In this document: positions 7,556-16,468 of the stretch, in pieces
Numbering within the stretch: position 1 is the stretch's first letter
How the letters are laid out: each line of letters starts with the position of its first letter
DNA from: Hyphomicrobiales bacterium
Lineage (GTDB): Bacteria; Pseudomonadota; Alphaproteobacteria; Rhizobiales; Xanthobacteraceae
Direction: 5' to 3'
Length of the DNA stretch: 58,862 bases
Assembly: GCA_021323775.1 (NCBI GenBank)
Contig: JAJPKK010000160.1
Coordinates: 1-58,862 of the forward strand
Position numbers and translations under genes: made by a program
Notes under the pieces: model-generated
What the model was told of the DNA's origin: nothing
Seen by the model: only the letters and a program-made list of their open reading frames with translations
Databases searched by the model: none

Positions 7556-9055
7556 CTATCTGATCTCCCTGGTTACCGGTTCGATGCTGCCTCTTCCGCC
7601 GATCGACGGGATGATGGCGGAATATTTGCCGGCGTAGCCGCCGGCACGGATGATATTGAAGGTGCCGTTCTTGAATTTGGGAACCAGGTTGTCCGGGTCG
7701 GACTTCTCTTCGGCCGTCAGTCCGGTCAACCCCGCGCGCCCCGGCGCCACCTCGCGAACTGGGATTTTCAACAACTCCAGAAGCTCCTCCCTCACCCGCG
7801 CTTTTGACCAGCCGGCGTCATAAAACACGATCGCGTGTTCCCGCGCGATCGCCAGGAAGGCCTGCACCCCGATGATGTGGCCGGTGCCGTATATGGCGCG
7901 GATGCAGCCGGCATAGGAGCGGCATAAATCCTCCGGCCGGCGCGAAACGTGATCGATGATTTGGCTGATGCCGTCGCCCGGAAATATCGTGACGGTTGAG
8001 GCATCTGGCGAATAGCCGAGCGACACAGCGTAGGATTCCCACCGCGGATCGTCCTCGTCCTCTGCGAAGCAGAAGGAGTATTTCGCCGGGCTGCCGAAGA
8101 CCGAGCGATCGATCTCGCCCGGCCGCCCGCCGCCCACATTGCGTACGACGAGCTGCAACGTACGGCCGATGGCCGCATTGGCGCGGTTGCCCTGACCGAA
8201 GACGTTGCCCTTTGCATTCATGCCAATGGCGCGCGCGATCGGCCCGTTGACCATCACCACCGGGGTGCAGGCGTTGGTGGTGGCGAGCACGCCGTGAAGC
8301 CCGAAGGCCGGCATCAGCGCGGCCTCGACCGCGGTGAGCACCACAGGCATGTATTCCGGCCGGCAGCCCGCCATGACGGCGTTGATGGCGACTTTCTCGA
8401 CCGTGCATTCCGCATAGTTCGGCGGGATCCGGCCTATGATCTCCTGCGGGGCGCGCGTGGTGCCGTCGAGCATCTCAAGAACGCGCTCCTCGGTGGGCGG
8501 CACTACCGGCAATCCATCGCTCCAGCCGCGCTCATAACAGGTTTCCACCGGGTCGGAGAGCGCCGGCACCGTAATGCGGCGAGATGCAAGCCCGGTGTTG
8601 CCGTATTTCACCTTGAGGCGCACCGGCATGCCCGGGTCCATGGTTTTTGATCCGCAGCCCGGCCGATGTTCCGGCAACCCGTCGCCAAGCGCGGGGATCC
8701 CGGTGATCGCTTGCCATTCCGACCGCCGCCAGCCGACCACGCGCGCCTCCTCCTGCCCATCCCTCAGACGGATCAGGGTAGGCACGGTGTCGATGCTGTA
8801 TCGGTAAGAGGCCGCGAGTGCGCTGTCGTCGCTCGCATGCGAAAAGCCCTTGGCAAAGGTCACATCGTCCTGAACGTGCACTTCAAGCTTCCCGCCTGAA
8901 CGTGCGGCGAGCTCATCAATCTCGCGCAGCGCTGGCATCGCCAGAACGCAGGTCGGACAGTCCTGCTTGACGAAGGCAATGAATGTTCCGGCCGCAAGTG
9001 CCGGCCTCTCGTTGGTTTCGATATCTGGAGCAGCGTCTTGCATCATGGCCGCCAT
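7556..9055 (-). CDS. Thioredoxin-like domain fused to a long uncharacterised domain
   Basis: This 499-residue protein is the first gene of an operon with the UGSC selenoprotein (two-base gap). Residues about 20-115 are thioredoxin-like, with a CPTC active site at residues 33-36 after FIAFVKQD and a cis-Pro-type TVPTLIRL. The remaining roughly 350 residues start at DPVETCYERGWSDGLPVVPPTEERV and contain conserved-looking blocks (NAVMAGCRPEYMPVVLTAVEA, ARAIGMNAKGNVFGQGNRANA). I cannot name this domain's reaction. The pairing suggests that the thioredoxin-like part reduces or receives electrons from the selenoprotein. The start is uncertain: ATGs lie at 9055, 9046 and 9043, and upstream codons overlap a repeat. 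Confidence 0.75.
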   Translation of the reverse strand: MAAMMQDAAPDIETNERPALAAGTFIAFVKQDCPTCVLAMPALREIDELAARSGGKLEVHVQDDVTFAKGFSHASDDSALAASYRYSIDTVPTLIRLRDGQEEARVVGWRRSEWQAITGIPALGDGLPEHRPGCGSKTMDPGMPVRLKVKYGNTGLASRRITVPALSDPVETCYERGWSDGLPVVPPTEERVLEMLDGTTRAPQEIIGRIPPNYAECTVEKVAINAVMAGCRPEYMPVVLTAVEAALMPAFGLHGVLATTNACTPVVMVNGPIARAIGMNAKGNVFGQGNRANAAIGRTLQLVVRNVGGGRPGEIDRSVFGSPAKYSFCFAEDEDDPRWESYAVSLGYSPDASTVTIFPGDGISQIIDHVSRRPEDLCRSYAGCIRAIYGTGHIIGVQAFLAIAREHAIVFYDAGWSKARVREELLELLKIPVREVAPGRAGLTGLTAEEKSDPDNLVPKFKNGTFNIIRAGGYAGKYSAIIPSIGGRGSIEPVTREIR

Positions 9056-9092
9056 GATAGAGCGGAATTCAATCGACGGGAATCGCGTTGCA

Positions 9093-9235
9093 GGGTGGAC
9101 AAGGCGAAGCGTGCCCACCCCTCGGAACATCGCGCGCCGGTGGGCACGGCGCACCGAAGTAGGGCTTGCCCGACTTCGGCAGTCAATGGCGCCGAAATCG
9201 GCAACAGCCGATTTCGGTTGCGCCTCTGCCCACCC
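9093..9235. repeat. Palindromic intergenic repeat with GGGTGG-C-AAGGCG arms
   Basis: The element is bounded by GGGTGGACAAGGCG and GCGCCTCTGCCCACCC. It contains a perfect hairpin CCGAAATCGGC-AACA-GCCGATTTCGG at 9192-9217 and the block GCCCGACTTCGGC. The same modules recur at 46459-46597, and related outer arms occur at 37910-38006 and 44594-44654. Confidence 0.65.
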
Positions 9236-9259
9236 TGCGGCTGGGGGAAGCAACGTGGG

Positions 9260-10192
9260 CTACTTACGCCACGGCAGCGCTGATGCGCTCTCGACGAACG
9301 CCCAGCACCCGACGCCGAGCTCGTCCGGAAACCCGGCAATGACGCGGCCGGCTTGGCGCTCGAACGCGACATGGCCTGCCTGCAGGCAGGCCACAACCCG
9401 TTCAAGTGACGTGACGGCAATTCCGTAGGCGGCCATGAAGGGCAGATCGGGAATCGCGAGCCCCGGGAAAAGCCGTGCCAGCGATGCGGCTGAGACGATT
9501 TGCACACGGCCGCGGTCAAGACGAAAGGCCATGCCGCACTGATTGGCATATGCGTCGCGGTCAAGGAAGCGCCGGAAGCGGCCGGCCGCCTCCTCCATGT
9601 CGGCCGGCGCGATGACAAGGTCCAAGAGGCCGATCGCGCCGTTGGGGTGGGTGAGCCATCGCGGCTGCCAGACCGTGCGCTCCGTAAGGTGCGTCAGCGC
9701 CTGGATGCGGCCTTCAGGCATCTCGCCCGGCGCGGCACGTACCACCCTGAACGCCGCGATATCCTCGCCGGACGGGGTTTCGACCGGGCGCTGCATCGCG
9801 ATAAGCGGCTGCATGCGAAATCCCGATTGCGCCAGCCGCGCATGAGTGGCGGCCGCATCAGCGACCGCGAAGGCTGCGAGGTGTACGCCACGATAGCGTT
9901 TCGTCCCTGCATCGAACTCCCGTGCAAGGGGCGTGTCGGCAGTCCGAAACAGCACTTCAAGATAGCCGCGATCCAGCATGCAGGTGATGTTGCCGGTGCC
10001 GGTCGGTCGCGGCGGACCGCCGGCGGGATCGGGATTGACCTGGATCGAAATCGACGTGGGCGCGAAACCCGCGCGGGCGAGCGCACGGCTGGCGCTCTCG
10101 GGGTCGGCGACAAAATGGGCGACGTGATCAAGGAAGATCTCGGCCCCGATCGGCAGCCGGCGATCGATTTCGACGATTTGAGAACTTTTCAT
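9260..10192 (-). CDS. VOC-family glyoxalase-like protein
   Basis: This 310-residue protein belongs to the vicinal oxygen chelate superfamily, closest in appearance to the glyoxalase-like domain group. The first domain opens with FLDHVAHFVADPESASRALARAGFAPT and a substrate loop with GTGNITCMLDRGYLEVLF. A second half begins at NGAIGLLDLVIAPADMEEAAGRF and ends with a hydrophobic PWRK tail. Metal ligands are plausible at His in LDHVAHF and Glu in YLEVLF. No catabolic partner is adjacent, and the substrate is unknown. The ATG at 10192 is preceded only by a weak GGAC; the frame upstream is repeat sequence and not coding. Confidence 0.78.
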   Translation of the reverse strand: MKSSQIVEIDRRLPIGAEIFLDHVAHFVADPESASRALARAGFAPTSISIQVNPDPAGGPPRPTGTGNITCMLDRGYLEVLFRTADTPLAREFDAGTKRYRGVHLAAFAVADAAATHARLAQSGFRMQPLIAMQRPVETPSGEDIAAFRVVRAAPGEMPEGRIQALTHLTERTVWQPRWLTHPNGAIGLLDLVIAPADMEEAAGRFRRFLDRDAYANQCGMAFRLDRGRVQIVSAASLARLFPGLAIPDLPFMAAYGIAVTSLERVVACLQAGHVAFERQAGRVIAGFPDELGVGCWAFVESASALPWRK

Positions 10193-10530
10193 TTCGATGT
10201 CCGGGTTTCGTGACGCAGCCCTTTCGTTATGGCCACGCTTGCGATGGCCACAACGCTTTTCCCCTCCCCGGCGAGGATGGTGAGAGGGGCGCCCGGCCAC
10301 TTGCTCCGTGGTTTCAGACAGCCCCCTCCCTAACCCTCGCCCGCAAGCGGTTGTGGGGAGGGGTCGGGGGGGTGGGGGTCGGCCAAAGTGGCCCCGCCCT
10401 TGCCCACGGCACGCCCCCAACCTACCGCCCCCTCCCCCTCAAGCCCCCACAAGGGGGAGGGAGTCGCAGGCGGCTCGGCCGCCGGTTGCCATGGCGCTTA
10501 TGAGGATGGCCCTTGCCTGCGCCAGCCCGG
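10193..10530. other. Intergenic region filled with GC-rich repeats
   Basis: These 338 bases hold several CCCTCCCC/GGGGAGGG-type inverted segments, for example CCCTCCCTAACCCTCGCCC paired with GGGGAGGGG near 10326-10362 and CCCCCTCCCCCTC paired with GAGGGGG-like runs near 10428-10462. They resemble the hairpins at 5067 and 5844. I see no credible gene. Confidence 0.55.
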
Positions 10531-12285
10531 CTACGGCAGCCCGAACACCGCCACGAATGCGGAGGGCTGGTAGAGCACGGCGCCGCGCAGCCCCGCATCG
10601 CCGCCGGCCACCACGGCGACGTATTGCCTGCCGCCGACCGCAAAGGTCATGGGCGGCGCCGTGATGGGCGTGCCTAAGCTGGAACTCCACAACTCCTTGA
10701 TGGTGTCGGCGTCGTAGGCCGAAAAGCGGCCGTTGGAATGCCCGGTGAAGACGAGGTCGCCGTCAGTCGACAGCATTCCGGACTGGTTCGGCACCGGATA
10801 GGTTGTCTTGCCGACGATCCTGCCGGTGCGCACATCGAGCGCCCACAGGGCGCCGTGCGCTGCCCCGCGCCCCTGCTCCTGGCAGCACATGCGCAGGCCG
10901 ACCCAATCCTTCTTCTCGTCCATCGGGGTTTGCACGACCGTCCCGCCCGAGCAGCCCTCGGCGCCGGACACGTATGCGATCATGCGCCTGGCGTCGAAGG
11001 TTGGCGGAAAGAATGTCGGCGAGCCGTTGTACCAAGGACAGGCCTCCTGCCCGGGCTTGCCGCGGCGTTGGCCGATCCCGGCATAGCGCTGCACCTCGCT
11101 TGCGGGGTCGTAGTCGAGCGGCTTTCCGGTCTTGGGGTCGATGCCCTTGGTCCAGGTCACCTTCTCCTGGTATTGGTCGGCGCGTATGAACTGGCCGCTT
11201 GCGCGGTCGAGCGTGTAGTAGAAGCCGTTGCGGGAGAAGTTCGCCACTACCTTGCGGTTTTCGCCGTTGATCGTGGTTTCGTAGAGCATCTTCGGACTTG
11301 GCGTGTCGAAATCCCAGTGTTCGTTGGGCGTCTCCTGGAAGAACCACATGATCTTGCCGGTGTCGGCATCGACCGCGAGCGTGCTCGCCGTGTAGAGATT
11401 GTCGCCGGGGCGAAACTCCGGATCGAAGGTCGGGAACGCGTCGCCAGTCCCGAAATAGAGAAGGTTGGTGGCGGGGTCGTAGGAGGCGGTCTGCCACACG
11501 CTGGCGCCGCCGATGCGCCAGGCATTGTGATTGTCCTTCCAGGTTTCGGAACCGGGTTCGCCCGGCGCCGGAATCGTGAAGGTGCGCCACACCAGCCCGC
11601 CGGTCTTGATATCGAAGCCGCCGATCCAGCTCCTGGTGCCGAGCGAGCCGCCGGTCGATTCGCCCTGAATGAGGAGTTCGCGCCCGCCCGCGGTTTTGAC
11701 GGCCAAGGGCGCGCCGGAGAACCCTTGGGTCTTCGACGGGGTGCCGGTCTTGGGGTTCATCGGCGCCGCCGCCTGCACCTCCCAGACCACCTCGCCGGTG
11801 TCCCGGTTGAGCGCGATGAGGCGGGCGTCATAGGTGGAAAGGAATACGTTGTTGCCGTACATGGCGAGGCCGCGGGTCGTCCGCGACACCCGGATTTTCG
11901 GATCGTAGCGCCACAGGGGGATCGCTTCCTTCCCGCTGCGGACGTCGAATTTCATTACCCGCGACCAGGTGTCCGTCACGTACATGTAGCCATCGTCGAC
12001 GAGCGGGGTGGATTCCTCCTTGCCGCGCAGCGTGCCCCCCGTCGAGCGGCCGCCGATCGAGAATGTGTATTTGAGTTCAAGACTCTTGACCGTGTCGCGG
12101 TTGATCTCCGCGAGCGAGGAGTGGCGGGAATTATCGTAGTCGCGATGGATCATCAGCCAGTTTTGCGGCTCGTCCTTTGTATTCAGGAGCCGCTGAGGCG
12201 TCACGTCGGCCGCGCTTGCCGGCATGGCAATCACGGCGAGGCCAAGCGGCCATAAGGCGGCGAGTGTTGTTGTTTTGTGAGGCAT
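10531..12285 (-). CDS. PQQ-dependent (quinoprotein) alcohol dehydrogenase-like protein
   Basis: This 584-residue periplasmic protein has a signal peptide ending near ASAA and an eight-bladed beta-propeller of the PQQ dehydrogenase family. Such enzymes oxidise alcohols or aldehydes with PQQ and Ca or lanthanide. Propeller W-motifs are visible (LIALNRDTGEVVWEVQ, AVDADTGKIMWFFQ, LWALDVRTGRIVGK, FSAYDADTIKELWSS). The segment TPNEHWDFDTP carries the usual active-site Asp region. The vicinal Cys-Cys pair of classical methanol dehydrogenases is not present near residue 100; a CC occurs much later in LRMCCQEQGRG. No cytochrome c domain is fused or adjacent, so the electron acceptor is unknown. Confidence 0.85.
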   Translation of the reverse strand: MPHKTTTLAALWPLGLAVIAMPASAADVTPQRLLNTKDEPQNWLMIHRDYDNSRHSSLAEINRDTVKSLELKYTFSIGGRSTGGTLRGKEESTPLVDDGYMYVTDTWSRVMKFDVRSGKEAIPLWRYDPKIRVSRTTRGLAMYGNNVFLSTYDARLIALNRDTGEVVWEVQAAAPMNPKTGTPSKTQGFSGAPLAVKTAGGRELLIQGESTGGSLGTRSWIGGFDIKTGGLVWRTFTIPAPGEPGSETWKDNHNAWRIGGASVWQTASYDPATNLLYFGTGDAFPTFDPEFRPGDNLYTASTLAVDADTGKIMWFFQETPNEHWDFDTPSPKMLYETTINGENRKVVANFSRNGFYYTLDRASGQFIRADQYQEKVTWTKGIDPKTGKPLDYDPASEVQRYAGIGQRRGKPGQEACPWYNGSPTFFPPTFDARRMIAYVSGAEGCSGGTVVQTPMDEKKDWVGLRMCCQEQGRGAAHGALWALDVRTGRIVGKTTYPVPNQSGMLSTDGDLVFTGHSNGRFSAYDADTIKELWSSSLGTPITAPPMTFAVGGRQYVAVVAGGDAGLRGAVLYQPSAFVAVFGLP

Positions 12286-12557
12286 GTGTTCCCCTCCGGT
12301 GATCGGTAATCAGCGATCAGTCATCAGCGACCAGTGATCAGAGCGAGAGGCCAGGGAGACCACTCAGCAATCAGGTTATGCCCCCGCTCCTGGAGCCCGA
12401 TTACTGGTTCCTGACTCCCGATGTCTGCCACACGGAAACCATAATCGCACGACCGCGCGCCAGTCTGTTCATACCGCTATGCGGCGGCCGGTTCTCCGGA
12501 TAATATGGATAAATTGTGTTGCGGCTGGGAAGCCCTATCCTGACGGGAGATTAGCTG
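12286..12557. other. Intergenic region with a reiterated ATCAG/GATCAG motif
   Basis: Between about 12300 and 12342 the short unit ATCAGnGATCAG or its variants repeats several times (GTAATCAGCGATCAGTCATC and onward). Similar simple-sequence runs are common upstream of genes in this group. Apart from this I see no gene or clear promoter in the 272 bases. Confidence 0.45.
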
Positions 12558-12758
12558 GTGACAATAAAAGCTGATGTGGTGGCTTTGGCTCGTCTCATTC
12601 GTTATGCGGAAGAGGAGGCTATGCGCCTGGGCGTGTCGGGAGTTGTGGTTGAGTGTCTCCGCATGGCAGGCATCGAGCTCACCAATACGATCGAAGGGGG
12701 GAGTTCGGGGACTCCGGAGGGAAGCGCCGAGACGCCGAAGGCAGCTCGGATGAATTGA
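12558..12758 (+). CDS. Small hypothetical protein
   Basis: This is a 66-residue protein starting at GTG with GGGAGA seven bases upstream. The first 40 residues look like an amphipathic helical pair (ADVVALARLIRYAEEEAMRL and GVVVECLRMAGIELT). The tail is low-complexity, rich in Gly, Ser, Glu and Pro. I do not recognise a family. It stands alone between the PQQ dehydrogenase (opposite strand) and an XRE regulator. The helical pattern and ribosome site favour a real gene, but no function can be given. Confidence 0.5.
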   Translation: MTIKADVVALARLIRYAEEEAMRLGVSGVVVECLRMAGIELTNTIEGGSSGTPEGSAETPKAARMN

Positions 12759-13091
12759 GTGTCAGCCCCTGCCCGAACATTGCACCCCCGCGGGCTATTC
12801 TCGTCGTCAAATGTTCAGTCTGGGCCAAACGGTTAGAGGTATTTCGATACTCCATCCCGGCACCGCGAGCACACCCCCCGGTCCTCCTCGCCGTCGCGAG
12901 GAGGCCCAGGGTACAGGGCTTGTCCGGACGTCTCGCACCGCGAAATGTAATGGTGTGATTTCATGAACGTAGACGTTGAGTAAAATTACGAATACGTTTA
13001 AGTAATTCATCCTGGAGCCGGGCACTACACCTGCTCGAGTCCGGTCTAAACTTGGTCAAGTCTAACGTCAGAGAAAGTAGCGGTGCGTTAA
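12759..13091. other. Intergenic region, nothing recognised
   Basis: These 333 bases are less GC-rich towards the right end, close to the XRE gene. I see no credible gene, terminator or palindrome. It probably contains the promoter of the regulator. Confidence 0.4.
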
Positions 13092-13475
13092 ATGCCTCAT
13101 CCAATCGATGTGATCGTTGGAAAGCGTATTCGGTTGCGTCGGTTGCAACTGTCGCTTTCGCAAACCGACCTTGGACAAAAGCTTGGTGTTGCGTTTCAAC
13201 AGGTGCAGAAATACGAGAAGGGAACCAACCGGGTCAGCTGCAGCCGGCTCTACGAGATCTCGAAGATACTTGACGTCCCCGTGACATATTTCTTTTCCGC
13301 TTCGGGTGATGCCGGCATCGAAGTCGCCGTCGCGGAACAGTTTGACGTACCGGAACTCAAGGATGGTTTTCGGCTCATGAGCGCGTTCCGGCAAATCCAG
13401 AACAATGCCGTCCGAAAAAACATCATTGCTCTGGTAGAGACCGTCGCCACGGCCGCAAAGGCCGACGCGCCCTGA
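13092..13475 (+). CDS. XRE-family transcriptional regulator
   Basis: This 127-residue DNA-binding protein has a helix-turn-helix at residues about 8-62: VGKRIRLRRLQLSLSQTDLG, KLGVAFQQVQKYEKGTNRVS and LYEISKILDVPVTYFF. This arrangement is typical of rhizobial XRE regulators. The C-terminal half has an acidic middle and a helix (AVRKNIIALVETVATAAK) that may dimerise. No strong ribosome site precedes the ATG, so translation could be leaderless or weak. The target is unknown; no adjacent gene is clearly its partner. Confidence 0.88.
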   Translation: MPHPIDVIVGKRIRLRRLQLSLSQTDLGQKLGVAFQQVQKYEKGTNRVSCSRLYEISKILDVPVTYFFSASGDAGIEVAVAEQFDVPELKDGFRLMSAFRQIQNNAVRKNIIALVETVATAAKADAP

Positions 13476-13591
13476 TGGCTGGCAGCCCCGCGTCCGGGGG
13501 AGCGTAGGGAGGGGCTTGCTTCGCGGCGCCCTATTTTCGCGCATTCGGAGGGCGATATTCCGCCATCCGGCAGCTCGAACATCAGTGTCGC

Positions 13592-14506
13592 ATGTCCGAA
13601 GACCTCCCTTTCAATCGCACGCTCAATCTCGCTCCGGGGGTCGTCGACCACGTCGCGCCGGGCGTGCGGCGCATCTTGGCCGACAATCCGGGGCCGTTCA
13701 CCTTCAAGGGGACGCTGAGCTACATCGTCGGCCACGGCCGGGTCGCGATCGTCGACCCGGGCCCCATTGATGCGCGCCACACGGCGGCGCTGCTCGATGC
13801 CGTACGCGGCGAGACGGTGACGCATATCATCATCACTCACACCCATCGCGATCATTCTCCGGGGGCCGCGCCTCTCAAGGAGGCGACCGGTGCGCCGACA
13901 TTTGGGGAGGGGCCGCATCGCGCCTCGCGGCCGTTATTCATCGGCGAGACCGAACGGCTCGACGCCGGCGGCGACACCGGCTTCGTACCGGATCACCGCC
14001 TCGCCGACGGCGATGTGATCGCGGGAGACGGCTGGGCGATCGAAGCGATCGCAACGCCGGGCCACACGGCAAATCATATGGCGTTTGCGCTCAAGGGCAC
14101 CGAGGTGCTGTTTTCCGGCGACCATGTGATGGGCTGGTCGACTTCGATCGTGGCGCCGCCAGACGGTTCGATGCAGGATTATATGGCCTCGCTCGATCGG
14201 CTCGCCAGGAGGCCGGAGACGGTTTACCTTCCCGGCCACGGCGACGTCATCCGCGACGCGCCAGCCTTCGTTGCCCGCTATATCGCGCACCGCCGCGGCC
14301 GCGAGGCGTCAATTCTGCATCGCCTTGGCAAAGGCGAAAGCGACATCCCTAGTCTGGTGCGGGCGATTTATATCGGGCTCGATCCGCGGCTTGCGGGCGC
14401 CGCTGCTTTGTCGACGCTGGCGCATCTGGAAGATCTGACCGCGCGCGGACTGGTCGCCACTGACGGTGCGCCGTCGATTTCCGGCCGCTACCGCTTGCCG
14501 CCCTGA
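13592..14506 (+). CDS. Metallo-beta-lactamase-fold hydrolase (LACTB2-like)
   Basis: This 304-residue metal-dependent hydrolase has the family signature HTHRDH at residues 83-88, with further metal ligands in TPGHTANH, SGDHVMG and the PGHGD near residue 215. The last 70 residues look like the winged-helix tail of LACTB2-like proteins (LAGAAALSTLAHLEDLTARG). Relatives act on RNA or thioesters, so the substrate is uncertain. The gene is convergent with the DUF1499 gene, and the two 3' ends overlap by 19 bases. The ATG lies just after TGTCGC with no clear Shine-Dalgarno. Confidence 0.86.
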   Translation: MSEDLPFNRTLNLAPGVVDHVAPGVRRILADNPGPFTFKGTLSYIVGHGRVAIVDPGPIDARHTAALLDAVRGETVTHIIITHTHRDHSPGAAPLKEATGAPTFGEGPHRASRPLFIGETERLDAGGDTGFVPDHRLADGDVIAGDGWAIEAIATPGHTANHMAFALKGTEVLFSGDHVMGWSTSIVAPPDGSMQDYMASLDRLARRPETVYLPGHGDVIRDAPAFVARYIAHRRGREASILHRLGKGESDIPSLVRAIYIGLDPRLAGAAALSTLAHLEDLTARGLVATDGAPSISGRYRLPP

Positions 14507-15339
14507 CCCGGCTTTGCAAACGCTTTCGGGGCCAGTTTCGGCCGCTCCTCCCGCTCGGGCCTTTCAGGCGTCGCAGCATCGTCGATGTCGTCAAGCAGGG
14601 CGAGCACGCGCGCCGCGTTGGCGCCGAAATCCCTGGCGCCAAAGCGCGACGCCGAGCGGATATCGATTTTCGCACCGTCGCGTGTCGGTCGGATGCGCAC
14701 GACCACGTCATCACGGAAACCCATGATCGGCGTGCGCGCTATCGCCTCGATGTGTCCATCGCGATTAGAGAACGGCGCTTGCGCATCGACCACACGCCAT
14801 TTGCGTTTGGTGATGACCGCGAGGACTCCGTCATACGCGGCCCTGGGGCTCACGCTGACAAGCAGCGGCTCGATGTCGGGCCAGGTCTCCTTCTGCAGTT
14901 GCGCAGTGGAAAGGCCGGGGTAGAGGCTGCTGTTCGGCGGCCGCAGGCGCGCCACCACCTCGAAGCGAGGCGGATCGACGGCGTCGGTGGTGATGTCGGT
15001 GATCGGGGGAAGCCCATATCCGACATAGGCAAGGTAGCCCGGATAGGCGAGAAGCCCGACGCCGATCAGCACCGCCGTGATGGCCTGAGCAAAGCCCGGG
15101 CCGCCATTGTTCCAGAGCACGACAAACGACGCGAGCGCCAACAGGATCGCCAGCACGGAAAGCGCAAGCGCGGCCCCGAAGGTAACGAGCACAGGGACGA
15201 CCTCCAGCAAGTCCGCCTGCTCGATGATGACAGCCAGCGCCGCCACCGCGAGAGAGAAAACCGCGATCCGCCGCGCCCAGATGGCGAGCCGCGAGGGGGG
15301 CGCCTCCAAAACGCGCAGACGGGCCATGACCACGGACAT
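14488..15339 (-). CDS. DUF1499 membrane-anchored protein
   Basis: This 283-residue protein has three predicted membrane segments in residues about 20-115 and then a soluble DUF1499 domain. Recognisable parts are WPDIEPLLVSVSPRAAYDGVL, the KRKWRVVDA strand and the MGFRDDVVVRIRP-GAKIDIRSASRFGARDFG block. The C-terminal tail is charged and Pro-rich. The function of DUF1499 is unknown. It lies just downstream of the M48 peptidase gene (six-base gap) in a likely operon with the DUF898 gene. Confidence 0.85.
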   Translation of the reverse strand: MSVVMARLRVLEAPPSRLAIWARRIAVFSLAVAALAVIIEQADLLEVVPVLVTFGAALALSVLAILLALASFVVLWNNGGPGFAQAITAVLIGVGLLAYPGYLAYVGYGLPPITDITTDAVDPPRFEVVARLRPPNSSLYPGLSTAQLQKETWPDIEPLLVSVSPRAAYDGVLAVITKRKWRVVDAQAPFSNRDGHIEAIARTPIMGFRDDVVVRIRPTRDGAKIDIRSASRFGARDFGANAARVLALLDDIDDAATPERPEREERPKLAPKAFAKPGQGGKR

Positions 15340-15345
15340 CTAAGG

Positions 15346-16458
15346 TCATCCCTCAGTACAGATGCTCTTGAGCGCTTCCCATTCGGGAGGGGTCAGCAGG
15401 GCTCTCGTCTGCGACGGCCGCCCGATCCTGGCGATGGCGTCCGCGCGCTCCTGTGCTTGCGGGTGGTCGAGCAGGAAGTGCGGCGCCACGGCTTTGCCGG
15501 AGATGCGTAGCAGGATGGCGCCAAGCGCGCGAGGGTCGCCGCCCACCTTGTACATCAGCCGGGCGCCGAATTCATCCGCCGCTGCCTCCGCCGAACGGGA
15601 ATAGGCCGTTTGCAGCACCGTTCTCGCGCCGATGACCACCGCGCCGCCGCCGGTGAAATCGCCGAGCAGCATGCCAAACAGCAAGGAGAGCCCCGCAGCT
15701 TCCAGCACCGACTTGGTGCCGTCGTGGTGGTCCACGTGTCCGATCTCATGGCCGAGCACGCCCGCAACCTCGTCGACCGAAACCGCCTTGGTCAACAGCC
15801 CGTCGAAGACATAGATACGCCCGCCTGGCAACGTGATGGCGTTGACGTCGGAACGACGCACCACAAGCGCGTGCAGCGGCAGGGGCAATTCGGCCGCCCC
15901 CTCCAAGGCAGCGACGAGCTTCGCGAAGGCCGCACGGGCGGCGGCGGCCCGGGGGGAGTCGCCGGCGCCGCACTCGAACGGCTTTCCCCTGGCCGAGGTG
16001 GCGAGCATTTGCCGCACCTGCATGTCGATGGCGGCGCCAAGGCGCATCTCAACGGCGACCGGCAGATGCGGCGCAATGCGATCGGCAAGCACCGGCACCC
16101 CCCAAACCGCGCCGCCGATCAACGCGGCGATCGCAGCAAGGCTGACGCCCACAACCTTGAGGCGGGTCGCCCGATCGGTGAGACCGGTTCGGTCGGCCGG
16201 GTTGGCGCGCGCCAGCAGCGCCGTCGCCAGCGCCTGATCATGGATTTCCAGCCGCGCCGTGGTTTTGGCGTTGGCGAGGCCGACTCGCAGGACGCCTGAC
16301 TGCGTCGTCAGCGGCGCGATGTCGGCAAAATGCCACCGCGCCTTGAGGCAGCCGCCCGGGCCTCGCACTTCAATGGCGTCGCTGGCGATCTCCACCGCGA
16401 CCTCGCGGCGGTTGCTGGTGATGCCGTCATAGAAAATGGCGGTTCCGGTTGTCGTCAT
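15346..16458 (-). CDS. M48-family membrane metalloprotease
   Basis: This 370-residue zinc protease has a cytoplasmic beta-rich N-terminal part, one membrane segment near residues 100-125 (VVGVSLAAIAALIGGAVWGV), and then the peptidase domain. Catalytic motifs are HEIGH in GVLGHEIGHVDHHD and the Glu in SAEAAADEFGARLM. The preceding INAITLPGGRIYVF-like block (VNAITLPGGRIYVFDGLL) is typical of M48. Such proteases are involved in membrane-protein or outer-membrane quality control. It lies ten bases downstream of the DUF898 gene, a pairing seen in other proteobacteria. The start is the ATG at 16458; an upstream codon would extend into the neighbour. Confidence 0.9.
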   Translation of the reverse strand: MTTTGTAIFYDGITSNRREVAVEIASDAIEVRGPGGCLKARWHFADIAPLTTQSGVLRVGLANAKTTARLEIHDQALATALLARANPADRTGLTDRATRLKVVGVSLAAIAALIGGAVWGVPVLADRIAPHLPVAVEMRLGAAIDMQVRQMLATSARGKPFECGAGDSPRAAAARAAFAKLVAALEGAAELPLPLHALVVRRSDVNAITLPGGRIYVFDGLLTKAVSVDEVAGVLGHEIGHVDHHDGTKSVLEAAGLSLLFGMLLGDFTGGGAVVIGARTVLQTAYSRSAEAAADEFGARLMYKVGGDPRALGAILLRISGKAVAPHFLLDHPQAQERADAIARIGRPSQTRALLTPPEWEALKSICTEG

Positions 16459-16468
16459 GTTCCGCTGC

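Noticed and set aside
10738-12255. 505-codon plus-strand frame opposite the PQQ dehydrogenase
   Set aside because: Long but compositionally a shadow. The minus strand carries the propeller motifs.
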